Assembly (NCBI GenBank): GCA_964448615.1
Contig: CAYUWH010000030.1
Coordinates: 1-16,501 of the forward strand
Source of the DNA: CAYUWH01 sp964448615
GTDB lineage: Bacteria; Patescibacteriota; Gracilibacteria; Peribacterales; Peribacteraceae
Direction of reading: 5' to 3'
Length of the DNA: 16,501 nucleotides
The notes below the pieces were generated by a model that saw only the letters and a list, made by a program, of their open reading frames with translations, ran no database searches and was not told where the DNA came from. The first letter of the stretch is position 1. Each line of letters opens with the position of its first letter. Shown in pieces: positions 1 through 6,099 of the stretch. Made by a program: the position numbers and the translations under genes.

Positions 1-438
1 GAATTCGCACACCAGAACTTCAAGGAGTTCTTTTCGTTCATCACCGCCGAATCTCCTGACCTGATCGTGAATCGAACGGGCTATGTGTCGCGGTTCTTCT
101 TTTCGGATCAAAAGGAGTCCGACAATATTGTGAATATCCTCAAGTACAAGCCAATGGACATACAAGGCGGTACCAAAAATCACAGCGGCAGCTATCGCTC
201 CGTGACAATCGATGCGATAGACAATATGGAGATTCACAACCTGACCATGATTGAATCCGTCGAAGTCAATTTCCCAGATAGCACCAAACAGAAGGGGATT
301 ATGCTCACACGTGACTTCAACGTCGTGCCCGGAAAAGACTACGTCCTGAACTGGGAAAAGGTGAACAAGTTTATTGAGACTGCAGAAGCAAAATATCAGC
401 TCGATCGTATTCTTCCGATCATTTGGCCGCATGAATGA
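1..438 (+). CDS. Unrecognised protein, 5' truncated by the window edge
   Basis: The reading frame is open from base 1 to the TGA at 436-438 and gives 145 residues of what must be a longer protein. An internal GTG at 67 could serve as a start, but the upstream codons read as ordinary protein with no stop, so I treat the gene as cut by the window edge. The visible part is soluble and mixed alpha/beta. It has several aromatic residues near the start and a C-terminal helix rich in charged residues, and no membrane segment or known motif. Its last bases overlap the start of the next gene (ATGAATGA), the usual sign of translational coupling, so the two are probably one operon. I do not recognise the family. 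Confidence 0.75.
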   Translation, partial: EFAHQNFKEFFSFITAESPDLIVNRTGYVSRFFFSDQKESDNIVNILKYKPMDIQGGTKNHSGSYRSVTIDAIDNMEIHNLTMIESVEVNFPDSTKQKGIMLTRDFNVVPGKDYVLNWEKVNKFIETAEAKYQLDRILPIIWPHE

Positions 439-667
439 TCCATTTACATCGCTAGGCGAAACAGGCCAGCCACCGGTGCCGCCGGCGCTACCAGGGTCAT
501 ACGTCGTGTATCAACCACGCAGTCCTGAGATTGATAAAGCTCAGGCAAGAGCAATCGATGCTGCAACCAAGCGAGCAAATCTGTGGTACCGAATTCTTTG
601 TGTCGTACCATCGATTGCAATTGGCATCGGCATCGGCTGGCTAATTTGGGCAGGCCCAAACTTATAA
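431..667 (+). CDS. Small C-terminally anchored membrane protein, unrecognised
   Basis: A 78-residue protein starting at the ATG at 431, which overlaps the stop of the upstream gene by eight bases. The frame is open further upstream, but this start fits the coupling and avoids a long overlap. The first 30 residues are rich in proline and glycine. Next comes a charged helix (roughly 36-52), then one hydrophobic segment (roughly 55-75, rich in Ile, Gly and Trp) ending almost at the C-terminus. This is the layout of a tail-anchored or single-pass protein whose N-terminal part faces the cytoplasm. It probably works with the product of the coupled upstream gene. Its TAA and the stop of the opposing gene share the palindrome TTATAA. 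Function unknown. Confidence 0.65.
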   Translation: MNDPFTSLGETGQPPVPPALPGSYVVYQPRSPEIDKAQARAIDAATKRANLWYRILCVVPSIAIGIGIGWLIWAGPNL

Positions 668-1690
668 CAACGACATCACCCGCGGTGCATCCGTATCTTC
701 ATCCCGCAAATGCATCGCCATGATGGCCAAAGGAAGCGACGGACGATCACAAGGAGGAAGATTGAGGCGACGCCGTGTTTCGGCCCATGCATTCACAAAA
801 TCGACAGCCTCATCACTCCATTTCTCACACACGATCCGTGCAAGCACTTGTTCATAGAGCGGAGCAAGACGTGCTTCATCCTCGACGGTGAGACAAGAAA
901 CCGGCGGCGGTAACGCAGCGAGCATTGCATCAGGATCATCTCGCATGGCCCCAAGTTGCAACTCACTGATCAACGCTTCCACCGATTCCTCATGTTCCGG
1001 CTGCGCATCAACCATGGCAACCCATTCATCCATCAACAAATTAATGCCTTCATCGCGTACATCCTGAGGAATGAATGTTTTGCCCTTCAACTTCTCCCGT
1101 AACAACGCGCGCGTTTGCACGGCCGTATGGAGTACGTGACTCTTCGCATCAGGCTGCGTGAATTCCGGAATTGCAGCGATGAATGCTGGAATATCCTGAC
1201 TGTCCATCCAACTCGCAAATTCTGTGTCTTGCCCCGAGGCATCAATCAAGCGGGGATTACGATCGGGAACCGCATAGGATCTATAATCTGTAAAAAGCGG
1301 ATGATGAGGTGTGGACAATCGCAATTCTTTGAACTGGGCGATCCGGCGATATTCATGACGCAAATCCTGCGTCAGCTGTTCGATACTCATTTCTCCCGTG
1401 TGGAAATACAGGATCCTGGAGAGTGCGGCATAGGAAAGATGTCGATGGAGCCTACGCTGCAACGTGTGTTCTTGCGACTTGCCTCCGATGCGCGACGGCG
1501 GCCGAAGCACATGCAACATCTGGCGATGGAAGATCTGCAAAAACTCATCAAGAGTATACGGCGTCTTCTCTAATTCCGGCCGCGCGTACCACGGAAATAC
1601 CGGCGCATATGCACGCAGATAGTGCTGCTGAAAAGCGCCACGATCGGCTATGGCAACTTCTTCGAGGGAAGGATGATTGTCGATCGACAT
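662..1690 (-). CDS. Hypothetical soluble protein, 342 residues
   Basis: A leftward gene with an ATG at 1690 and a TAA at 662-664. The product is acidic, mostly helical and lacks signal peptide or membrane segment. The N-terminal third is rich in His, Tyr and Arg (around residues 25-115, with a basic stretch near 75-90 containing several His and Arg). The C-terminal two thirds are Leu/Glu/Asp-rich helices with a Pro-Pro-Pro turn near residue 260. I see no catalytic motif. The gene stands alone: the terminator at 1749-1771 lies just upstream of it, closing the previous leftward gene, and no good Shine-Dalgarno precedes its ATG. It ends head-to-head with the small membrane protein gene. Possibly lineage specific; I do not recognise it. 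Confidence 0.7.
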   Translation of the reverse strand: MSIDNHPSLEEVAIADRGAFQQHYLRAYAPVFPWYARPELEKTPYTLDEFLQIFHRQMLHVLRPPSRIGGKSQEHTLQRRLHRHLSYAALSRILYFHTGEMSIEQLTQDLRHEYRRIAQFKELRLSTPHHPLFTDYRSYAVPDRNPRLIDASGQDTEFASWMDSQDIPAFIAAIPEFTQPDAKSHVLHTAVQTRALLREKLKGKTFIPQDVRDEGINLLMDEWVAMVDAQPEHEESVEALISELQLGAMRDDPDAMLAALPPPVSCLTVEDEARLAPLYEQVLARIVCEKWSDEAVDFVNAWAETRRRLNLPPCDRPSLPLAIMAMHLRDEDTDAPRVMSLL

Positions 1691-1748
1691 ACTGAATGGA
1701 AAAAGGGACAGACGTTACCGCAAAGCATTCTTTTGAGCAATTACCAAT

Positions 1749-1771
1749 AAAAAGGCGGCCTTGCGACCGCC
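1749..1771 (-). terminator. Rho-independent terminator of the DsbA-like gene
   Basis: Read leftward, a 7-bp stem (GGCGGTC paired with GGCCGCC, one T-G wobble) closes a GCAA tetraloop at 1754-1771 and is followed by TTTTT at 1749-1753. It lies 22 bases past the TAA of the DsbA-like gene. It therefore confirms that this gene really ends at 1794 and does not run on into a second thioredoxin half. Confidence 0.9.
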
Positions 1772-1793
1772 CCATATCCGTTGCAGTCACGTT

Positions 1794-2552
1794 TTAGCTC
1801 TGCAATCCGCTCCACTCCTCTTGATTCTGGAAGAGCGCATCGTGCATTTCCCAGTACTTGCCCTGATCACCGGCGCAGTTTGCCGACTCCGAAGCCTTCT
1901 GCGCATGCGGGTGGAAGCCAAGCGGATAATCGCGGGAGACATACTTCACTTTGCCCGTATCCACGTACTCCTTCTTGATCTGGCCGAAAGTCTGGAGGAA
2001 GTGGCGGCTGCAGAACGGACATTGATAATCCGTAAATTCAATCACCGTGATCGGCGCGTTGGCCTGTCCGAGCACGGGATCGTCATCGGCCGTCGGGGGA
2101 GTCGTGGTCTCACTGACAAACTTAGGATCGTCGTTCAACATCGCCTCAAACGTCTCCTTGAACGTATCAAACGGGAATGCCCCGCTGATCTTTTTGGTCT
2201 TGCCCTTCGGTCCGAGTACCCAGAATCCCGGTGTGCCATCGATACCAGCTGCAGAACCGGCACTCAGATCGGCCGTCACTTCCTGTGCATGCTTTCCGGA
2301 TGAAACGCACGACTCAAACGTATCTTCATTGATGCCAATGTCAGCCGCATACGCGGTAAACGCTTCAAGAGCGGTCGCAAAACGTCCTGCTGGAGCAGGA
2401 GGGGGAGGAGTGGTGCCACCACCGCCATTGTTGCCACCGATGGCAACCGATCCATTCATGCCGGTCGCAAGTGCGTAGCCGACGATCAGACCGAGAAGTC
2501 CCATCGAGACGGCAAACCACGGGCCGGAATTGTTATTTCCCTGTGAGTCCAT
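1794..2552 (-). CDS. Membrane-anchored DsbA-like oxidoreductase with apparently permuted thioredoxin domain
   Basis: A 252-residue exported thiol-disulfide oxidoreductase of the DsbA/Thioredoxin_4 group. I start it at the ATG at 2552, because the longer frame to 2600 only adds a poor N-terminus. Order: membrane helix about 12-30; Gly/Pro linker 39-57; residues 59-140 match the C-terminal half of a normal DsbA-like domain (helix, Cys82, the GTP loop with Pro108, last strand and helix); a linker about 141-158; then residues 159-252 match the N-terminal half, with the CPFC active site at 178-181 and Cys226. Normal family members place the CPFC half first. All key parts are present once, so the chain looks circularly permuted rather than duplicated. 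Cys82 and Cys226 probably still pair as in relatives. It likely makes or repairs disulfides outside the membrane. A hairpin terminator follows. Confidence 0.85.
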   Translation of the reverse strand: MDSQGNNNSGPWFAVSMGLLGLIVGYALATGMNGSVAIGGNNGGGGTTPPPPAPAGRFATALEAFTAYAADIGINEDTFESCVSSGKHAQEVTADLSAGSAAGIDGTPGFWVLGPKGKTKKISGAFPFDTFKETFEAMLNDDPKFVSETTTPPTADDDPVLGQANAPITVIEFTDYQCPFCSRHFLQTFGQIKKEYVDTGKVKYVSRDYPLGFHPHAQKASESANCAGDQGKYWEMHDALFQNQEEWSGLQS

Positions 2553-2736
2553 GTGTGAGGTGGAAAAAAGTAAACGACAAAATCCATAATAGCGAAGCAT
2601 ATTCTAAATACCACCGATCCTTTGTGTGTCGACTAATATCAAGAACTATTTTTACTATCGCTGCAATTATTTTTGACCGGGGGAGTGGTCGATCCAAAAG
2701 AGGGGAGTGCAACTTTTCCGCATCCTATAGAACAAC

Positions 2737-2770
2737 ATTGTCATGGTTCAACAGAGCTCACCATGACAAT
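2737..2770 (-). terminator. Perfect 11-bp inverted repeat after the xer gene
   Basis: ATTGTCATGGT at 2737-2747 and ACCATGACAAT at 2760-2770 pair perfectly around a 12-base loop. The hairpin begins immediately after the xer TAA (2771-2773, leftward). The bases that follow it in the leftward direction are only moderately T-rich (GTTGTTCTA), so termination is the simplest role but not a textbook case. An alternative is a protein-binding site, since 11-bp arms are the size Xer recombinases bind. The 12-base centre is twice that of dif, which argues against this. Confidence 0.6.
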
Positions 2771-3703
2771 TTATCCTTTTCCATGGAACTTTTTATGCAC
2801 CTCTTTCAGCTGGGGATTGGTCACGTGCGTATAGATCTGCGTCGTCGAAAGATCTTTGTGCCCCAGTAATTCCTGCACGGAGCGCAGATCCGCGCCATTG
2901 CGCAGGAGGTCAGTTGCAAAACTGTGACGAAGAGTGTGCGGTGATGGATCGGTGACAATGCCAGCCACCAACGCATATTTCTTCACGATGCTGTAAATGC
3001 TGATACGTGACAGACGAAACTCTTCTCCCGGCGGCATGATGTTTGCGGCCTTCTCAAGATTGCGAATAAAAAGAGGGGAGAGGTGGTCAACTCTGCTTTC
3101 CATGTACGCCTTGAGGGCGGCGGCTGCCTCGTCGGAGATGAAGACCACCCGGACTTTTCCGCGCTTTCCCCGGACTGAAATCTCTCGCGTCGTGAAATTC
3201 AAATCTTTGACGTTGAGCGATCGCAATTCCTGTAAACGCAGCCCGGTCGAAAAGAACAGCTCCAGAATCGCCTTGTCCCGCTTCCCCGCGCGTTCTTCGG
3301 TATTGGGCGCCTGCAACAAGCGCTGAAGCTCTTCGTGGCTCAAGACCTTCACTTGGCGTTGCTGTTCCTTGAAACGTTTCACGCGGTCTGGAGGATAGAT
3401 GTCCAATTCCTCTTCCTGAATCAAATAGCGCAAGAAGGCCCTAAGCACCGTCAGGTGATGGTTCTTCGTGCGGACTGTTAACTCTCCGTTACGTCTCGTC
3501 CGGAAGGTATGGAGCGCTTGCTTGTAGTCGGTAATGGTGTCCTTGGAAAAATTGTTAACTGTCTTTAACGGAAGCAATTCCTGAAGCATCGATAACGACT
3601 GACGGTAATTGTTCACGGTAAGCGTCGATTTATTTTCCTCCGACTGCAGGAAGCGCAGGTAGCGGTCGATGGCCTGGGGGAGCGAGAGAGGAGAGGGTGT
3701 CAT
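2771..3703 (-). CDS. xerC: Xer-type tyrosine recombinase
   Basis: A site-specific recombinase of the XerC/XerD family, which resolves chromosome dimers at dif during division. From the ATG at 3703 it is 310 residues, the normal family length. Further ATGs at 3712 and 3724 are possible, but the one at 3724 lies inside the dif-like site. The N-terminal SAM-like core-binding domain spans about 1-100, the catalytic domain about 120-300. All six catalytic positions are visible: Arg156 (TGLRLQEL), Lys180 (RGKRGK), His256 and Arg259 (HTLRHSF), His282 (LLGHKD) and Tyr291 (TQIYTHV), so the enzyme should be active. No second recombinase is in the window. A candidate dif site lies over its leader, which suggests self-regulation. 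The symbol is by family; XerC cannot be told from XerD or a lone XerS/XerH-type enzyme here. Confidence 0.93.
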   Translation of the reverse strand: MTPSPLSLPQAIDRYLRFLQSEENKSTLTVNNYRQSLSMLQELLPLKTVNNFSKDTITDYKQALHTFRTRRNGELTVRTKNHHLTVLRAFLRYLIQEEELDIYPPDRVKRFKEQQRQVKVLSHEELQRLLQAPNTEERAGKRDKAILELFFSTGLRLQELRSLNVKDLNFTTREISVRGKRGKVRVVFISDEAAAALKAYMESRVDHLSPLFIRNLEKAANIMPPGEEFRLSRISIYSIVKKYALVAGIVTDPSPHTLRHSFATDLLRNGADLRSVQELLGHKDLSTTQIYTHVTNPQLKEVHKKFHGKG

Positions 3704-3715
3704 GCAATCCATCGT

Positions 3716-3743
3716 ACTTAACATAATGCATTTTATGTTAATA
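3716..3743. other. Candidate dif recombination site
   Basis: A 28-bp site with 11 + 6 + 11 architecture: left arm ACTTAACATAA (3716-3726), centre TGCATT (3727-3732), right arm TTATGTTAATA (3733-3743). The inner nine bases of the arms are perfect inverted repeats (TTAACATAA and TTATGTTAA). The right arm equals the first nine bases of the E. coli dif XerD arm. The left arm ends in the same CATAA as the E. coli XerC arm and begins ACTT like the Bacillus dif. It lies within the leader of the xer gene, as difSL lies next to xerS in streptococci. That it is the functional dif is inference. Confidence 0.65.
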
Positions 3744-3771
3744 GTTTATCTGGGCCTGAGAGACTTTGCAA
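3743..3771 (-). promoter_or_regulatory. Promoter of the xer gene
   Basis: Read leftward, a -35-like TTGCAA (3766-3771) and a -10-like TAAACT (3743-3748) are separated by 17 bases. Each matches four of six sigma-70 consensus positions. The predicted start of transcription falls inside the dif-like site, so a bound recombinase would block it. Confidence 0.4.
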
Positions 3772-3788
3772 GAGATATTGGCCAGATG

Positions 3789-3860
3789 AGTATTATGTAT
3801 AAAGTATTTAGTATTTTGAACAAACCAACGCGTAATACTTTATACTACATACTACATACT
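3789..3860. repeat. AGTATxx heptad inverted-repeat array, copy 1
   Basis: Four 7-base units on the left (AGTATTA, TGTATAA, AGTATTT, AGTATTT; 3789-3816) face four complementary-type units on the right (TAATACT, TTATACT, ACATACT, ACATACT; 3833-3860) across a 16-base loop containing AACAAACC. The GTAT core pairs in every unit while the last two bases vary. It sits right after the stop of the SanA-like gene and upstream of the xer promoter. A second copy lies at 12915-12982. Confidence 0.75.
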
Positions 3861-3861
3861 C

Positions 3862-4491
3862 TTACGCAGGAGAGCCTAAGACGTAATCCAGGTGTAATCC
3901 ATAGTAGAAGTACGCAAACATCTCCCGAACGATGCTGCGAAGTTCACTGATAAACTGTGGTCGCTCATCAGTCGGCAGCACTGTCAAGTCCGTCCATCCT
4001 TGTTGGGATGCGAGCAGGCGAATGCGCGCGAGGTGATACCCATCACTCACTCCCACAACGGACGCGCAGTCTTTGGCAAGTCCCCTGCTGAACCGTACGT
4101 TTTCCACCGTTGAGTGGGACTGTTCTTCTGTTATAATGTTGAACGATTGAACACCTTTGGCAATCGCCGTCACGCGCATGACGTTCGCTTCGCTCACGCT
4201 CTCCCCCGCTCCCCTGCCAACTCCGCCGCTCACAATCAAGGTTTTGACCAATCCTTGCCGATATAAACGCGCTGCGGTTTCAATGCGGCGGTTTATGGCG
4301 GGTCCGGGCCGGTCATAGCCGGTTACTGCGGCCCCGAAGACTAAGGCACAATCCGCAGGGAGCCGCGCATTTCCGCCGACTCCCGCAATCACGATCGCCA
4401 GCGACGAACACAATCCGACGATCAAGAGCACCGCGACCGATGCGCTCAAACCAGCCAGAATCCGCACCGGAAATCGGAGAAGCGAGTACAT
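3862..4491 (-). CDS. SanA/YdcF-like DUF218 membrane protein
   Basis: A 209-residue protein of the DUF218 family (SanA, YdcF), single-pass proteins tied to envelope integrity and, in some members, to polyprenyl-linked envelope precursors; the exact reaction is not established. One membrane helix lies at about 12-36. The DUF218 fold follows, with FGAAV at 52-56, the paired arginines of INRR at 68-69, SGG at 88-90, SEANVM at 100-105, the E-x-S-x-ST-x-EN stretch at 123-131 and SDGYHLAR at 149-156. Family motifs and length are normal. It starts three bases after the stop of the upstream gene (TAG CGC ATG), so it is the last gene of the pgk operon. The heptad hairpin array lies immediately after it and may help end the transcript. 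Confidence 0.88.
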   Translation of the reverse strand: MYSLLRFPVRILAGLSASVAVLLIVGLCSSLAIVIAGVGGNARLPADCALVFGAAVTGYDRPGPAINRRIETAARLYRQGLVKTLIVSGGVGRGAGESVSEANVMRVTAIAKGVQSFNIITEEQSHSTVENVRFSRGLAKDCASVVGVSDGYHLARIRLLASQQGWTDLTVLPTDERPQFISELRSIVREMFAYFYYGLHLDYVLGSPA

Positions 4492-4494
4492 GCG

Positions 4495-6081
4495 CTATTC
4501 GGTGACAATGGAAATATGCGAGGGAATCGAGGGAAGAACCGTGCTCCAGGGAGGCCAGAGTGAAATGGTGACCCTGTCGACTTCCGGCATATTCTTCACG
4601 ATACGTAACGCATCCTGATACCCCTGCTCAACAATCTTTTCACGCAAGCGTTGCCCGAATATCGCACCGTTGGGCGAGAGTGGATCGAGCACGTATTCTT
4701 CGGTCCCGAGCAGCTCCACCGTCAGTTTGATCCATGAGAGATCGTCGGCGTAATCGATCACGCGAACATCCAGACGCCCCTTCTCGAGACTGGAGGGCAG
4801 TAAGCGCTTTCCCTCGCGCACGTGTGACTGCAACTCCTGCGTGAGAATTTCCAGGATACGACCGCGATCGTAGGCATAGGTAACATAGGAAATTGCACCC
4901 TCGACAGGAACCGACTGCACGCTCTGGCCGATGAATTGCGTCGGCAGCACAAAGCCACTGAACGTGACTTTGGTCAGGGCGGGATAATCAAGAATTTGAA
5001 GATCGGCATTCTCGGCGTTTGCCATGGCCTCGCGCTGATCTTCAGCCTGCTGCTTCGCAGACTCCATGAGTGCTTCCTGCAATGTCTTCTGCGCCAGATC
5101 AACGTCTTCCTGCGTCAGCACGGTGCGGTAGGCGGTGGTACCGCCGTTTAAGGGCTTTGTATTTTCCGCATACACTTTTTTGCGTTCAGCCGGCGAAAGC
5201 CCCGGTATTTCCCACTTAAGCCCGGCAGGAATATTACCGCGCTCTCCGATGATTTGTCCGTAGACATCGGCAGGGTCCGCCGAAACGCTCACGGGCGCCT
5301 TCTTGCCCGCAGGCACGATCACGGACGCCAGCGAACGAAAGACCATGCCCGCCTGATTGGTGAAACGCGTTCCTTTACGGAAGGAATATTCTTCGTTCGT
5401 GGTATTGATCATGACGAATTCCCCTCTCGAGGGCGTGCCGATGAATTCTTTGCTGATGTGATCAAAGGTAAAGGATTTATTCGTCGAAACCGTAAATTGG
5501 CGCAGTGGCAACGTACGCACGCGCGTGGCAGGAAGCGATGTGCCGGACCCGCCGAGCGCCAGGAAAATATTCATCGTCTGACTGATGGGTTCTTGTCGCG
5601 GCAGAATGCGTACTTCCGCGGAAGGAAGAAGGCGGAATACGACAAACCCGAACAGCAACAAGCTCAATCCTGCGAGTGAAAAAATACGCAGGCGCGGCAA
5701 AGAGAGGAGTCCGATGCGCTGCAAGCGCGACGTCAATTGCTGCCGCCAAAGATGCGGAGAGAACACGCGCAGCGTCTCATTGAGCATCGGGTGATCTTTC
5801 AGCAATTGTTTCACAAATTTCGTCCGGTCGAAGACACGAATGCCCTGCGCCCGCGCTTCGGCACTCATCAGCGGATGCTTGGTCGCGATGCGCAAGCGCT
5901 GCGAATGTTTTTTGAGCTCCTTGAAGAATAACGAGCGAATCTCGGGCTGACTCACCAAATCTTCCTCTCGGCCCGAGAGCACGACCAATACTTCACCTAC
6001 CGTAGCGGCGATACGATCTGCAAATACACTCCATGATTCACTATCTTCCGGAAGCAGAACGGTGACGGATGGCTGAGGCAT
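4495..6081 (-). CDS. Membrane-anchored protein with baseplate-J-like region
   Basis: About 528 residues from the ATG at 6081; a TTG at 6093 is a second option and would lie six bases past the pgk stop. The N-terminal cytoplasmic part (about 1-105) looks alpha/beta, with a strand reading VLVVLSG and a later IRVFDR. One membrane helix lies at about 132-152, followed by a large extracytoplasmic region. That region contains a segment reading like the baseplate J/gp47 fold (around 265-300, including GNIPAG) and a long helical, charged stretch (about 315-365). The C-terminus is beta-rich and ends with Trp- and Pro-containing strands. Similar membrane-anchored J-like proteins are, to my recollection, common in Patescibacteria but unassigned. 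It lies between pgk and the SanA-like gene, and an envelope role is inference. Confidence 0.7.
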   Translation of the reverse strand: MPQPSVTVLLPEDSESWSVFADRIAATVGEVLVVLSGREEDLVSQPEIRSLFFKELKKHSQRLRIATKHPLMSAEARAQGIRVFDRTKFVKQLLKDHPMLNETLRVFSPHLWRQQLTSRLQRIGLLSLPRLRIFSLAGLSLLLFGFVVFRLLPSAEVRILPRQEPISQTMNIFLALGGSGTSLPATRVRTLPLRQFTVSTNKSFTFDHISKEFIGTPSRGEFVMINTTNEEYSFRKGTRFTNQAGMVFRSLASVIVPAGKKAPVSVSADPADVYGQIIGERGNIPAGLKWEIPGLSPAERKKVYAENTKPLNGGTTAYRTVLTQEDVDLAQKTLQEALMESAKQQAEDQREAMANAENADLQILDYPALTKVTFSGFVLPTQFIGQSVQSVPVEGAISYVTYAYDRGRILEILTQELQSHVREGKRLLPSSLEKGRLDVRVIDYADDLSWIKLTVELLGTEEYVLDPLSPNGAIFGQRLREKIVEQGYQDALRIVKNMPEVDRVTISLWPPWSTVLPSIPSHISIVTE

Positions 6082-6099
6082 GAGAGAAAGCAAGATTGA

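Noticed and set aside
1761..2478. Long open frames on the + strand opposite the DsbA-like gene
   Set aside because: They mirror a strongly supported gene on the other strand, have no start signals, and their translations look like low-complexity antisense products.
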